Source: Rhizobium binae
Lineage (GTDB): Bacteria; Pseudomonadota; Alphaproteobacteria; Rhizobiales; Rhizobiaceae
DNA length: 64,000 nt
NCBI RefSeq assembly: GCF_017357225.1
Contig: NZ_CP071610.1
Span: 167,027-231,026, forward strand
Direction of reading: 5' to 3'
A program made the position numbers and the translations under genes. Positions 8,265 through 18,000 of the stretch are shown here, piece after piece. Numbering within the stretch: position 1 is the stretch's first letter; each line of letters opens with the position of its first letter. The notes beneath the pieces are model-generated. The model was not told the DNA's origin, ran no database searches, and saw only the letters and a program-made list of their open reading frames with translations.

Positions 8265-9776
8265 TCACTTCAGGCGAATGACGAAGGGGTCCTGCATGGC
8301 GCCGGAATAATCGATGATGACGTTCTTCAGCCGCGAGAACTCGCGCATCACCTCGAAGCCGCCGCGCCGGCCGTAGCCGCTCTCCTTGAAGCCGCCGTTG
8401 GCGGACATGAAGGACGATGAGCGATAGGTGTTGATCCACACCGTTCCCGCCTCGACCTGGTTGGCGAAGCGCAAGGCGCGGTCGATGTCCTTGGTCCAGA
8501 TGCCGGAGGCAAGGCCATAGCGTGTATCGTTGGCTAGAGCGATCATCTGCTCTTCCGACGAAAAAGGCATGACGCCGACAACCGGACCGAACAGCTCGTC
8601 GCGCATGAATGTCATGTCGTTCTGCGCATCGACCATGACGGTGGGCTCGAAATACCAGCCGCGTCCAAGCTCGCCCGATTGCGGCCGCTTGCCGCCGGCC
8701 GCGACCCTTGCCCCTTCCTTCACGCCGGAAGCGACATAGCCCTCGACCTTGGAGAGTTGATCGGCCAAGGCGAGCGGACCGATATCGGTCACGTCGACAG
8801 TCGGGTGGCCGACCCTGATGCGCTGTGTGCGGGCAACAAGTGCCTCGACGAAACGGTCGTAGACACTTGCCTCGACGAAGCAGCGCGAGCCGGCAACGCA
8901 GGTCTGCCCTGCCGCAGCAAAGACACCGGACACGACGCCATTAACGGCATGCTCGATATCGACATCGGCAAATACGACATGCGGAGACTTGCCACCCAGC
9001 TCCATCGAGCAAGGAATGAGGTTTTCCGCTGCGTTTCCGGCGATACGCCGGCCAGTCGCGGTGCTGCCAGTGAAGACATATTTGGCGATGCCCGAATGCC
9101 GTGTCAGCGCTTCGCCCGCATTTTTGCCCGTGCCGGTGACGACGTTGACGACGCCGGCGGGAAAGCCTGCCGCGGCAATCAGCTCGGCAAGCGCCAGCGT
9201 CGAGGCGGTCGCGTGTTCGGACGGCTTGATAACGACGGTGTTGCCGATGGCAAGGCACGGCGCCAGCGTACCGGTCAGAAGCATCAGCGGCGAATTCCAC
9301 GGCGTTATCATGCCGACGACGCCGATCGGCTCGCGGAGGTTGAAGTTGAGCATCTCTAGCTTGTTGACCGGGATCGTCTCGCCCTGCAGCTTGTCGGCCA
9401 TCCCGGCGAAATAGTGATAAGCGTCCGGCATGGCGCGCATCTGCGCCCGTGTTTCCTTGAGAAGCTTGCCGTTGTCGCGCGTCTCGATATCAGCCAGTTC
9501 GTCGGCGTGCTCCAGTACGAGATCGGCCAGCCTGCGCACCAGACGGCCGCGGTCGGTCTGCGTCATCCGCCGCCAAGTGGGGTCGCGAAAGGCGGCCTGC
9601 GCCGACGAAACGGCCGCCTCCACGTCATCGGCGTCGGCTTCGGCGAGTTCGTACCAGCATTCGCCAGTGGTCGGGTCGAAGCTGTCGATGTAGCGCCCAT
9701 TCTTCGGCGCCACCAACTGGCCGCCGATGAACAGACCCTGACGTGACCCTTCGATGGTTTTGACTGTCGTCTTCAT
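8265..9776 (-). CDS. NAD(P)-dependent aldehyde dehydrogenase
   Basis: The start at 9776 (MKTTVKTIEGSRQGLFIGGQ) gives 503 residues, the usual family length. It contains the general base in SMELGGKSPHVVF, the nucleophilic cysteine in AAAGQTCVAGSRCFV, the cofactor site VFTGSTATGRRI and MTPWNSP-like substrate-tunnel residues (ITPWNSPLML). It oxidises an aldehyde intermediate to the acid. It lies between the flavin reductase and monooxygenase genes on the same strand. A role such as semialdehyde oxidation after ring cleavage is an inference. Confidence 0.92.
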   Translation of the reverse strand: MKTTVKTIEGSRQGLFIGGQLVAPKNGRYIDSFDPTTGECWYELAEADADDVEAAVSSAQAAFRDPTWRRMTQTDRGRLVRRLADLVLEHADELADIETRDNGKLLKETRAQMRAMPDAYHYFAGMADKLQGETIPVNKLEMLNFNLREPIGVVGMITPWNSPLMLLTGTLAPCLAIGNTVVIKPSEHATASTLALAELIAAAGFPAGVVNVVTGTGKNAGEALTRHSGIAKYVFTGSTATGRRIAGNAAENLIPCSMELGGKSPHVVFADVDIEHAVNGVVSGVFAAAGQTCVAGSRCFVEASVYDRFVEALVARTQRIRVGHPTVDVTDIGPLALADQLSKVEGYVASGVKEGARVAAGGKRPQSGELGRGWYFEPTVMVDAQNDMTFMRDELFGPVVGVMPFSSEEQMIALANDTRYGLASGIWTKDIDRALRFANQVEAGTVWINTYRSSSFMSANGGFKESGYGRRGGFEVMREFSRLKNVIIDYSGAMQDPFVIRLK

Positions 9777-9813
9777 ATCAACGGTCCTGCTTTTCAAATT
9801 CATTCTACGCGGC

Positions 9814-10797
9814 TTAATCTTGAGCGACCGGCATCCAGGCACGCGCCTGACCGTCGATCATCGCCACCCGGCCGCCGTCGCCCGTGTCCATGTAGATGCC
9901 GAAGCGCTTTTCCTGCCGTTCACGTACGTAGCGGCGCAGCATCGACCGCAGTTCGTGGGTCGGTATCAGGTCGTAGGGCAAAGCGTCGATCGGGAAGAAT
10001 TGTAGCCCCGCAGGCAATGCGGAACCGGCGGCGTCGGCCGCGAGCCGGGCGCGATAGATCAGGTAACCCGGATCGCTGTCGGCAACGTCGAAGACCGAGT
10101 AGAGAAACGTGTCTTCAGAGACGAGGCTCAGCGCATCGCCATCATCGATCATCAGGCGGCTATCGGCCTTGCGCCGTCTTGCCGTCGGCAGGACCCAGCC
10201 GCCTTTGCCATCAGAGCGCAGAAGCAGATTGTCCTCGGCCTCGATAAGATAGCCGATGATCATGCCATGCGAGGCAAGCCAGCCGGCGGGCAGCGGATCC
10301 TTAACGCTGGCATACCGGCCGCGGCAGAAGCCGAGCGGCGCCGAAGGGCTGGTACCGAACGCCTGCACCTGGCCAACGAGGATGACGTGATCGCCGGCAT
10401 CGACGCGGGTATGAACCGTGCAATCGAACCAGGTCAGGCTGTCGGTCAGGATCGGCGAGCCCGTGTGCACCCGGTCATGGTTGACCGACTGGAACTTGTC
10501 GGGGGATTTCGACGCGAACGTTGCCGAGACGTCAACCTGGCCTTCATGCAGAAGATTGACTGCAAAAGCCGGGGCCGCCGTGAAGGCCGGAAAACTCGAT
10601 GCGGATTTTCCGACACAGACGAGCAATAGTGGTGGATCGAGCGACACGGAAGTGAAGGAATTGGCGGTCATGCCCCGGGGCGTGCCATCCTCATCCAGCG
10701 TCGTGATCACCGTAACGCCAGTGACGAACGTGCCGAAGGCGCGGCGCAGGGCGATGGGGTCGATTGCCGTATCGGGTCTTGCTGCTATTTGCGCCAT
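9814..10797 (-). CDS. flavin reductase fused to a NUDIX-like domain
   Basis: The start at 10797 (MAQIAARPDTAIDPIALRRA) follows GGCAGGAACG; in-frame ATGs at 10809 and 10815 are alternatives. Residues 15-170 form a HpaC/RutF-type flavin reductase domain: RRAFGTFVTGVTVITT, then GMTANSFTSVSLDPPLLLVC and FQSVNHDRVHTGSPIL. It would supply reduced FMN to the LLM monooxygenase. Residues 175-327 (IGYLIEAEDNLLLRSDGKGG onward, including a VLPTARRR stretch) resemble a NUDIX fold but lack a complete Nudix box, so hydrolase activity is doubtful. The added domain may be a ligand or nucleotide sensor. The fusion is unusual compared with single-domain reductases of about 170 residues. Confidence 0.82.
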   Translation of the reverse strand: MAQIAARPDTAIDPIALRRAFGTFVTGVTVITTLDEDGTPRGMTANSFTSVSLDPPLLLVCVGKSASSFPAFTAAPAFAVNLLHEGQVDVSATFASKSPDKFQSVNHDRVHTGSPILTDSLTWFDCTVHTRVDAGDHVILVGQVQAFGTSPSAPLGFCRGRYASVKDPLPAGWLASHGMIIGYLIEAEDNLLLRSDGKGGWVLPTARRRKADSRLMIDDGDALSLVSEDTFLYSVFDVADSDPGYLIYRARLAADAAGSALPAGLQFFPIDALPYDLIPTHELRSMLRRYVRERQEKRFGIYMDTGDGGRVAMIDGQARAWMPVAQD

Positions 10798-10985
10798 CGT
10801 TCCTGCCATCCTCATTCCAGTTCGATGAAAGAAGGCTACCGGCTGGCGACCAGCCATTCTTCCTCCTGTCCGCAGGAAGGGATGGGAATTTCCTGCTCAG
10901 ATCGGCAGGACACCGAAAATGGCCAAGCCGTACGCTTCCGCGGCCACAGGCGCGGCCCGCCGATTTAAGAATCCAATTATGAGCG

Positions 10986-12800
10986 CTAGTTTTCGACGGG
11001 GCTGCGATTGTCGATCACGGCATGCAGCCGCAGCGCCAATTCAACGGCGAAGCGCTTTTCCGGCGTCTCCACATCGATGCCGAACAGCTCCTGAATACGC
11101 GACAGGCGATATCGCAGCGTCGTCACATGCAGGCCCATCGTATCCGCGCAGGCCTGGCTGCGGCAGCCTTCCTGCAGGAAGGTCGACAGCGTTTCGAGAT
11201 AGGGCGTGCCGTTTTTACGGTCATGCTCGGCGATGGCGCCGACGCTGTCATGAACGAACCCCCGGATATCGCCGGCATCGGACGCCGCGACCAGCAACGG
11301 CAGCGGCCCGAAATCCTGCCCGGACAGCGCGCCGGTGCGACCGAAGGAACGGCCGATGCGGATCGTGCGGCTGCACCGCTCCCAGGCCGCGGGATAATCT
11401 GCAAGACCGCTGCAGCGATTGCTGGCGACGACGATCGGCCCTTCCTCGAAGGAATGCCCGAGATCCTCGGCGATACGGCGCATCACCTTGTTGAGTTTCT
11501 CCTGCCGCTTGCTGGCATCGAACGGCACCAGGCACACCAGCCCACCTTCTGTGGCAATCACGCTCGCCGGCATCGACGCCTGCTGCAATGTCCGTGCAAC
11601 GCTGTGTTCGACATCGATCGAGATACCGCCGAGGCTCTTCGTGCGCTCCGGAAAGTCGACGACGATCATCTGCTGCGCGGCTGCAAAATTCAGCCCGAGA
11701 CGCTGCGCCCGCTGCAGCACATCGCTGGCATTGCGCCAACGTTGCTCGACAACCTCGAAAAACAGTTCCGTCTGGGTGCGGGTCTCAAATCGGAATCGTA
11801 CGAAACTGCGCATCATCTGGACATTGAGCGCGAACTTGGCGCTGTCGAGCATCAACAGATCCAGATCGCTGAATTCGCGCGACGACGGAAAGATGATCAG
11901 CGCACCGACCAACTGGGCATCGACGTTCAGAGGCTCGATCCGCGCCGAAATCGTGAACCGGCGCGTGCCGTCATCGAGAAACAGATTGGCCGTCTCGCTG
12001 CTGCCGTGATCGATCGCGTCGCGCGCAGCGCGCATCAAAGGCCGGCGGAGCGACGTCGCCGCCACCTCCTGCCAGGCGGCATCCTCGAACTGACCCAGAT
12101 TGGGAGACCGACCGGGGATCACCTGGCTTGTGGTGAAATCGATGACGACAAGCGGATTGGGCAAGAGGGCGCCGATCATGCTCGACAGCGAAGCGACCGA
12201 CCCGTCGGCCAGCACGTGTTCCAATAGCGAAGTATGGGCCTGCAATGCTTTCTGCAGGCGGTCGGACGAGCGCTTCTCCGCTTCCAGCCGGTGCTGCCGC
12301 TCGATGGCGATTGCACCGAGATGAACGATCATGCCGAGGAAAGCGAGGTCGTCTTCCGAGACTTCGGTGATCTGTCGCGCGATCACGCTCAGCACCATCG
12401 GCCGGCCCTCGCTGTCGGCACAGCTCATCGGCATGACCAGAACCGTGCGGTAATCACGCTCGAACGCCTCGCGCCGATAGCCCGGAAATTCCTCGGATTC
12501 TCGCGCATCGCGAATATAGACGGGTTCGTTGCGCTGAAGCGCAATCAGCGACGGGCTCGTCGCCAGTTCCCACTTGTCCGGCAATTGCCGCTGGATCAGC
12601 GTCGGATCGTGCCGCACGACGACATGGGCATAGCCATGCGCCGCATCGATCGCCATGATCGAGCCCAGCGTCCAATGCGCGTGACGGCAGGCGGCAATGA
12701 TCAGGTCGCGCAGGACAGTCGTGAGATCGCCCCCGCTGTTGATCTGGCTGGCGACATCCCTCAATGACAAGATCTGCGATTTCTGGTCCACGCTGCGCAT
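10986..12800 (-). CDS. GAF-domain, PucR/CdaR-type transcriptional regulator
   Basis: The start at 12800 (MRSVDQKSQILSLRDVASQI) follows AGGGAG. The 604-residue protein begins with a GAF-like sensor (about 20-180) and has a linker with FEVVEQRWRNASDVLQRAQR. It ends with a PucR-type helix-turn-helix: FLQEGCRSQACADTMGLHVT and TLRYRLSRIQELFGIDVETP. This architecture belongs to regulators of catabolic genes that sense small molecules. It is encoded upstream of the flavin reductase on the same strand and divergent from the DUF1185 gene, so it likely controls the surrounding catabolic genes. Activator or repressor role is not visible. Confidence 0.87.
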   Translation of the reverse strand: MRSVDQKSQILSLRDVASQINSGGDLTTVLRDLIIAACRHAHWTLGSIMAIDAAHGYAHVVVRHDPTLIQRQLPDKWELATSPSLIALQRNEPVYIRDARESEEFPGYRREAFERDYRTVLVMPMSCADSEGRPMVLSVIARQITEVSEDDLAFLGMIVHLGAIAIERQHRLEAEKRSSDRLQKALQAHTSLLEHVLADGSVASLSSMIGALLPNPLVVIDFTTSQVIPGRSPNLGQFEDAAWQEVAATSLRRPLMRAARDAIDHGSSETANLFLDDGTRRFTISARIEPLNVDAQLVGALIIFPSSREFSDLDLLMLDSAKFALNVQMMRSFVRFRFETRTQTELFFEVVEQRWRNASDVLQRAQRLGLNFAAAQQMIVVDFPERTKSLGGISIDVEHSVARTLQQASMPASVIATEGGLVCLVPFDASKRQEKLNKVMRRIAEDLGHSFEEGPIVVASNRCSGLADYPAAWERCSRTIRIGRSFGRTGALSGQDFGPLPLLVAASDAGDIRGFVHDSVGAIAEHDRKNGTPYLETLSTFLQEGCRSQACADTMGLHVTTLRYRLSRIQELFGIDVETPEKRFAVELALRLHAVIDNRSPVEN

Positions 12801-12833
12801 GTGCTCCCTGGGCAAGCCGTAGTCTGCACCGTT

Positions 12834-12865
12834 TCCTCCCGTTCATTCTACTCTTTTTGGGAGGA
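12834..12865. promoter_or_regulatory. inverted repeat in divergent regulator/DUF1185 gap
   Basis: TCCTCCC (12834-12840) and GGGAGGA (12859-12865) form a 7-bp inverted repeat with an 18-base spacer. It sits between the divergent regulator gene and the DUF1185 gene, where an operator would be expected. On the minus strand it falls just ahead of the regulator's ribosome binding site. The assignment rests on symmetry and position only. Confidence 0.3.
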
Positions 12866-12957
12866 GAATGCAGTCGTCCATTCCTCTCAGGAGCAGGAAG
12901 ACTTCAAGGCTTGCTACTTACTAGTTTCGCCGTCATCATCAACGAAAGATCGCGACC

Positions 12958-13545
12958 ATGGATATCGGCGTTAGGAAAATTGCCACGTTCATCGAGGAGA
13001 CCTTCAACGAAGGCGGCAAGGATGCGGAGCGGCCGATCACCATGGTGGTGGTCGCAGCCATCCTGCGCAATCCATGGGCTGGACAGGGTTTCGTCGACAA
13101 TTTGCGACCGGAAATCCTGCGCGTGGCGCCGGTGCTTGGCCAGGAACTAACACGCCGGTTGCTTGCCCTGATGCCCGCTGAAAAGGTCGAGGCTTTCGGC
13201 AAGACCGCCGCCGTCGGCGTCAACGGAGAAATCGAACACGGCTCGGCCCTGATCCATACGCTCCGTTTCGGAAACGTCTTCCGCGAAGCGGTCGGCGGTA
13301 CTTCCTACCTGGAATTCACCAACACGCGCGCAGCCCCCGGAGCACTCCTCTCGCTTCCGATGACGCACAAGACTGAGTCCGGCAAGCGCTCGCACTTCCT
13401 CACCGCCAGCTTCCAGATCGCCGATGCGCCAGGACCGGACGAGATCGTCGTCGCGATCGGGACCTCTGACAGCGGCCGCGCCCATGCCCGCATTGCCGAC
13501 CGCTTCCAGGACATGGCGGAAATGGATACCGAAAAGCGCACGTGA
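12958..13545 (+). CDS. DUF1185 'amino acid synthesis' family protein
   Basis: The 195-residue protein (MDIGVRKIATFIEETFNEGG) has the family features DAERPITMVVVAAILRNPWA, VEAFGKTAAVGVNGEIEHGS and the C-terminal GPDEIVVAIGTSDSGRAHAR. This is DUF1185 (PF06684), labelled an amino acid synthesis family from early genetic data; its reaction is not established. These genes often sit in gammaproteobacterial and alphaproteobacterial catabolic clusters. Here it diverges from the PucR-type regulator and so may share its control with the enzyme operon. It has no signal peptide and is probably cytoplasmic. Confidence 0.85.
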   Translation: MDIGVRKIATFIEETFNEGGKDAERPITMVVVAAILRNPWAGQGFVDNLRPEILRVAPVLGQELTRRLLALMPAEKVEAFGKTAAVGVNGEIEHGSALIHTLRFGNVFREAVGGTSYLEFTNTRAAPGALLSLPMTHKTESGKRSHFLTASFQIADAPGPDEIVVAIGTSDSGRAHARIADRFQDMAEMDTEKRT

Positions 13546-13625
13546 GCCGCGCCCTGCGCAGCATAAGCATCAAAGGGCGACGTCAAGGATGAGAGCTGTT
13601 GCGTACCGGCAGGATACGAACCCGC

Positions 13626-14120
13626 ATGAAACTTGACGCGATCGATCTGCGCATCCTCGAGGCTGTCCAGCGCGACGGCCGCATCACCAAGGTGGCGCTA
13701 GCAGAAGAGGTCGGACTGTCGCCGACCCCCTGCTGGATGCGGCTTCGAAAACTGGAAAAGTCCGGTATCGTCTCCGGCTATCACGCCCGCGTCGCGGTGC
13801 GTCGCATGGCGCCGGTCGCCAGCGTCATGATGGAAGTCACCCTGGAAAACCATCGACGGGCCGATTTCGATCGTTTCGAGCGCGCCGTTGCCGCCATCAC
13901 CGAAATCATCGCCTGCTGGTCGGTCGGCGGCGGAGTCGATTATATCCTGAAGATTATGGCCGCCGATATCGACGCTTATCAGCGGCTGGTCGATGGCCTG
14001 CTCGACCGCGAGATCGGCATTGCTCGCTATTTCACCTATATCGTCACCAAGACGGTAAAGGAGAAAACCACGTTGCCGCTGTCGGTGCTCTTGTCCGCGC
14101 CAGACGCGCCGAACAGCTAG
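13626..14120 (+). CDS. Lrp/AsnC-family transcriptional regulator
   Basis: The start at 13626 (MKLDAIDLRILEAVQRDGRI) gives 164 residues. The N-terminal winged helix reads TKVALAEEVGLSPTPCWMRL, followed by the ligand-binding RAM domain (VMMEVTLENHRRADFDRFER, then WSVGGGVDYILKIMAADIDA). Lrp/AsnC proteins form octamers and respond to amino acids or related effectors. It lies 80 bp after the DUF1185 gene on the same strand, which suggests it controls that gene, the ABC importer or the catabolic operon in response to an amino-acid-like signal. Confidence 0.9.
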   Translation: MKLDAIDLRILEAVQRDGRITKVALAEEVGLSPTPCWMRLRKLEKSGIVSGYHARVAVRRMAPVASVMMEVTLENHRRADFDRFERAVAAITEIIACWSVGGGVDYILKIMAADIDAYQRLVDGLLDREIGIARYFTYIVTKTVKEKTTLPLSVLLSAPDAPNS

Positions 14121-14183
14121 ACGATCGCTCTGCGACAACTGCCTTCTTTGGACCAATCCTCTCTCATCGTCCGGCTCAACAGA

Positions 14184-14305
14184 TCATTCCTCGCGTGAAA
14201 GCTGCCAGACTTCCGGGAATGCTGCGGCAAGGGCGTCGACCGCCAGGCGCGCCTTGAGCGGAAGATGAGGTGTCTGTAGCCACAGCGCGGAAGCGTTCTC
14301 GCCTC
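14184..14305 (-). pseudogene. LysR-type regulator, C-terminal remnant
   Basis: The minus strand reads ENASALWLQTPHLPLKARLA then VDALAAAFPEVWQLSREE and stop. The TPHLPLKARLAVDAL stretch has the pattern found at the very end of LysR-family regulators. A stop codon lies just upstream in the frame, and no DNA-binding domain is present, so only the last 35-40 residues survive. It may be a scar from loss of a regulator beside the cold-shock gene. The match is short, so this is tentative. Confidence 0.38.
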
Positions 14306-14400
14306 TTCATGGACGAGGTTCATTCGTTGATTGGCAATTGCTTCCGCTATAAGGTTTGTCTCGCGTGTAGACATGCCGCAAAGACTGAAGAGGAATTGAG

Positions 14401-14604
14401 ATGGCGACCGGTACTGTTAAGTTTTTCAACGATGATAAGGGATTTGGCTTCATCACTCCGGATAACGGAGGAGCGGACGTATTCGTTCACGTATCCGCTT
14501 TGCAGCAAGGCGGCTCGCTCAGAGAAGGTGACAAGGTCAGTTTCGAGGTAGGCCAGGACCGCAAGACCGGGAAGTCCAAGGCCGAGAACGTCAGCGTGCT
14601 CTGA
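14401..14604 (+). CDS. cold-shock domain protein
   Basis: The 67-residue protein starts [20 protein letters not shown] and contains [10 protein letters not shown], the RNP1 (KGFGFI) and RNP2 (VFVHVS) motifs of CspA-type single-stranded nucleic acid binders. It is full length. Such proteins act as RNA chaperones and are often induced by cold or on entry to stationary phase. An AT-rich leader of more than 100 bases precedes it, as is common for csp mRNAs. A perfect 8-bp stem hairpin follows 20 bases after its stop codon. It may be a plasmid copy in addition to chromosomal ones. Confidence 0.95.
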   Translation: MATGTVKFFNDDKGFGFITPDNGGADVFVHVSALQQGGSLREGDKVSFEVGQDRKTGKSKAENVSVL

Positions 14605-14623
14605 TTGCGGGCTCCGCGTGACA

Positions 14624-14648
14624 GCCTGACCAAAAAATTCGGTCAGGC
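14624..14648 (+). terminator. hairpin after the cold-shock gene
   Basis: GCCTGACC and GGTCAGGC form a perfect 8-bp stem around AAAAAATTC, 20 bases after the cold-shock stop codon. There is no long T-run after it on the plus strand, so termination is likely but not certain. It could also act for transcripts arriving from dnaE2 on the minus strand, where TTTTTT lies in the loop. Confidence 0.45.
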
Positions 14649-14742
14649 TAGTCGCGTCCGAGATCCGCGGGCTCACGGAATTCCGCCTAAATTCGTCGCC
14701 TTGAACGGCTTCGAACCAACGACCAGCTCTTCAAACTCAATA

Positions 14743-17700
14743 TCAATGAAAATTCCTGCTCTTCACCTTCAGCGTATCGATATGAAGGTCAGGCACGAAC
14801 ATGTCGCGCACGGCTATAACCGGCTTCGGTTTGTCCCGTGGATCAGGCCCTCCGGCTCTGGCAAACTCATCACCACGGCCGGCCGGAAGCGTGAACTCTT
14901 CATCGCGATCGGCAAGGCCGGTCAGATCGCCTGACAGATCGAACAGTTGCTGAGCGACAAGATGCACCACCTCCCCTTCCCGCTGAATCCGACCATTGAT
15001 CGCCATCATCGAGGATCCGAGCACGACCCGCCGGCGTTTTTCAAACAGCGTCGGCCAGACGACGAGGTTGGCCGGCCCGGTCTCGTCCTCGATGGTGATG
15101 AACATGACGCCCTTGGCCGATCCGGGCTTTTGCCGCACCAGCACAAGTCCTGATGTATAGACCCAACGCCCGTCCCTCGAGTTCATCGCCTCGGCACAAG
15201 TGATAATGTTGCGCACTGATAAATCCTTGCGTAGGAAGGCAATCGGATGCTGCCGCAATGTCAGTCCGGTATGACTATAGTCCTCGATAACATTGTGCCC
15301 GTCCGTCATCTGTCGAAGCAGGACTTCAGGCTCCTGCTGCTCGGCGATTGCAGCCCTCTCCCGTTCGGCAGCCGCCGCAAACAGCGGCAGGGGTTCGTCG
15401 CGCAGCGCCTTGATCGCCCAGAGCGCGTCGCGGCGTTCGAGCTTCAGCGACGGCAGGAAGGCATCGGCCTTGGCAAGCTGGACGAGCGCCTCCGATGGCA
15501 CGCCGGATCGCCGCCACATATCGTCAACCGAGGCAAAGGCATTGTCCATGCGTGCCGCGACGATGCGCGCCGCGTCAGCGACCGCCAGTCCTTTCACCTG
15601 CCGGAAACCGAGCCGTACGGCGTGGCGGCCAGAATTGCCGATCCGCTCCAGCGTGCAGTCCCACCGGGACCGATTGATGCAGACCGGCCGCACCTCGACG
15701 CCGTGGGCTCTCGCATCGCCGACGATCTGCGCCGGAGCGTAAAAACCCATGGGCTGCGAATTGATCAGCGCGGCACAGAAGGCTTCCGGATAGTGGCATT
15801 TGATGTAGCTCGACGCATAGGCGATCAGCGCGAACGAAGCCGCATGGCTCTCCGGGAAACCATAGGAGCCAAAGCCTTCGAGCTGGGAGAAGGTCTTTTC
15901 GGCGAATTCCGGCGTGTAGCCGTTCCTCACCATGCCGGACACGAGCTTGTCCTTGAACCGCGAGACGCCGCCGGTGAACTTGAAGGTCGCCATCGATTTG
16001 CGCAGCTGGTCAGCCTCGCCACCGGTAAAGCCGGCGCAAACCATCGCCACCCTCATCGCGCTCTCCTGAAACAGCGGCACGCCCAGCGTCTTGCCGAGCA
16101 CCGCCTCAAGCTCGGGCGTCGGATATTCGACGGCCTCCTTGCCTTCGCGCCGGCGCAGATAGGGATGCACCATGTCGCCCTGGATCGGACCGGGCCGGAC
16201 TATGGCGACCTGCACCACGAGGTCGTAGAAGGTTCGGGGTTTCAGCCGCGGCAGCATCGCCATCTGAGCGCGGCTTTCGATCTGGAACGTGCCGAGCGTA
16301 TCGGCCTTGCGGATCATCGCATAGGTCGCAGGATCCTCCTGCTCGATGTCAGACAGGTCGAGATCCCGATCCTTGTGCTCGCGGATCAGATCGAAGGCCT
16401 TGGCCATGCAGGTCAGCATCCCAAGGGCCAGGACGTCGACCTTCATGAATTTCAGGGCTTCGACGTCGTCCTTGTCCCATTCGATGATCTGACGGTCCTT
16501 CATCGTGGCCGGTTCGATCGGCACGAGATCGTCGAGCCGATCATGGGTGAGGACGAACCCGCCCGGATGCTGGCCGAGATGCCGTGGCGCGCCCATCAAT
16601 TGCTGCGCAAGCTTCAAGGTCAGCACAAGACGCCGGTCGTCTGGATTGAGATTGAGTTCGCTAACATTGCGATCGCAGACCTCCTCCGACCAAGCCCACA
16701 TGCCCGACGACAAGGCCTTGATCACGTCCTCCGGCAGGCCGAGCGCCTTGCCGACATCGCGGATCGCGCCGCGCGCCCGGTAGCGCGTCACGGTGGCGCA
16801 GAGCGCTGCCTTTTCTCTGGAATAGGTGCGATAGATCCACTGGATCACCTCTTCCCGCCGCTCGTGCTCGAAATCCACATCGATATCCGGCGGCTCGTCG
16901 CGCTCCTGGCTGACGAAGCGCTCGAACAAAAGATCGTTTGTCGAGGGATCGATACTGGTGATGCCGAGAATGTAGCAGACGGCGCTGTTGGCGGCGGAAC
17001 CCCGCCCCTGGCAAAGAATGCCCTGGGACCGCGCATAGCGCACGATCGAAAAGACGGTCAGGAAATAGGGCGCGTATTTCATGGTGCGTATGAGATCGAG
17101 CTCGTGCCGCACGACCTTCAACACATCAGGCGGTAGTCCTTCAGGATAGCGATCAGGCACGCATTGCCAGACATAATGCTCAAGAGACGCTTGCGCGTCC
17201 TTGCCTGGGAGAATGGCCTCCTCAGGATATTGATAGGTCAGCTCCTCGAGCGAGAACCGACAGCGGTCGGCGATTTCAATCGTCCGGGCCAGTGCATCCG
17301 GGTAACGGGGGAACAGTCGCTGCATCTCTTCCGGTGGCTTTAGGAAGCGGTCGGCGTGGCGTTCCCTTTCAAAACCAACATCGTCGATCGTCGTGCGGGT
17401 GCGAATGCAGGTGACAATGTCCTGCAGCTGTCGGCGGCCTGGCTCGTGGAAGAGGACATCATTGGTGACGACCGTCCGCACCTTGAACCGCGCCGCAACA
17501 TTGGAAATCTCATGCAGCCGCAGCTGGTCGTTCTGCCGGCGTCGCAGACAAAGCGACACATAGGCCCGATCACCAAACAGCTCGGCCATCTTGCGCAGCT
17601 GGATCGCGCAGACGTCATCCGGCAGATCCGGCACAAGAATGCCGATCATGCCGTCGTTGTACGCGATGACATCGTCCCAGTGCAGGATGCAGTTGTTCTT

Positions 17701-18000
17701 GCCGCCGCGCGACTTGCCAAGCGTGATAAGGCGGGTCAGCCGGGAATAGGCAGCCCGGTCGGTCGGGTAGACCAGCAGCGACATGCCGTCGGCCAGATCA
17801 AGCCGGCAACCGACAACGAGGCGTAAGGCGGTGGCACGCGATGCTTCAAGCGCCCGGACAATTCCGGCAAGCGAATTGCGGTCGACAACGCCGAGGGCTT
17901 CGATGCCAAGAGCCTTGGCGGTCTCGAACAGTTCCTGCGCCGAGCTTGCACCGCGCAGGAAGGAAAAATGGGTCGTGACCTGCAACTCGGCATAGCTCAT
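14743..18000 (-). CDS. dnaE2: error-prone DNA polymerase III alpha subunit (DnaE2/ImuC)
   Basis: The 1085-residue protein has the PHP domain at the start ([20 protein letters not shown]), the polymerase core with [17 protein letters not shown] and the acidic active site [20 protein letters not shown]. It also has the fingers region [20 protein letters not shown] and a C-terminal OB fold ending [16 protein letters not shown]. The length is typical of DnaE2 and shorter than replicative DnaE1. It performs translesion synthesis after DNA damage with ImuA and ImuB. Its ATG overlaps the imuB stop codon by four bases, so the genes form one operon read from a LexA-controlled promoter upstream of imuA. 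Confidence 0.95.
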   Translation of the reverse strand: MSYAELQVTTHFSFLRGASSAQELFETAKALGIEALGVVDRNSLAGIVRALEASRATALRLVVGCRLDLADGMSLLVYPTDRAAYSRLTRLITLGKSRGGKNNCILHWDDVIAYNDGMIGILVPDLPDDVCAIQLRKMAELFGDRAYVSLCLRRRQNDQLRLHEISNVAARFKVRTVVTNDVLFHEPGRRQLQDIVTCIRTRTTIDDVGFERERHADRFLKPPEEMQRLFPRYPDALARTIEIADRCRFSLEELTYQYPEEAILPGKDAQASLEHYVWQCVPDRYPEGLPPDVLKVVRHELDLIRTMKYAPYFLTVFSIVRYARSQGILCQGRGSAANSAVCYILGITSIDPSTNDLLFERFVSQERDEPPDIDVDFEHERREEVIQWIYRTYSREKAALCATVTRYRARGAIRDVGKALGLPEDVIKALSSGMWAWSEEVCDRNVSELNLNPDDRRLVLTLKLAQQLMGAPRHLGQHPGGFVLTHDRLDDLVPIEPATMKDRQIIEWDKDDVEALKFMKVDVLALGMLTCMAKAFDLIREHKDRDLDLSDIEQEDPATYAMIRKADTLGTFQIESRAQMAMLPRLKPRTFYDLVVQVAIVRPGPIQGDMVHPYLRRREGKEAVEYPTPELEAVLGKTLGVPLFQESAMRVAMVCAGFTGGEADQLRKSMATFKFTGGVSRFKDKLVSGMVRNGYTPEFAEKTFSQLEGFGSYGFPESHAASFALIAYASSYIKCHYPEAFCAALINSQPMGFYAPAQIVGDARAHGVEVRPVCINRSRWDCTLERIGNSGRHAVRLGFRQVKGLAVADAARIVAARMDNAFASVDDMWRRSGVPSEALVQLAKADAFLPSLKLERRDALWAIKALRDEPLPLFAAAAERERAAIAEQQEPEVLLRQMTDGHNVIEDYSHTGLTLRQHPIAFLRKDLSVRNIITCAEAMNSRDGRWVYTSGLVLVRQKPGSAKGVMFITIEDETGPANLVVWPTLFEKRRRVVLGSSMMAINGRIQREGEVVHLVAQQLFDLSGDLTGLADRDEEFTLPAGRGDEFARAGGPDPRDKPKPVIAVRDMFVPDLHIDTLKVKSRNFH

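Noticed and set aside
14690..14720. tRNA-like GGTTCGAAGCC (minus strand) near the dnaE2 end, a possible attachment site
   Set aside because: No acceptor stem, anticodon arm or second copy could be found, so a tRNA or att site is not supported.
15247..17136. Open frame of 629 codons on the plus strand
   Set aside because: It is antisense to dnaE2, whose protein has clear polymerase motifs; the composition is typical of a GC-rich shadow frame.
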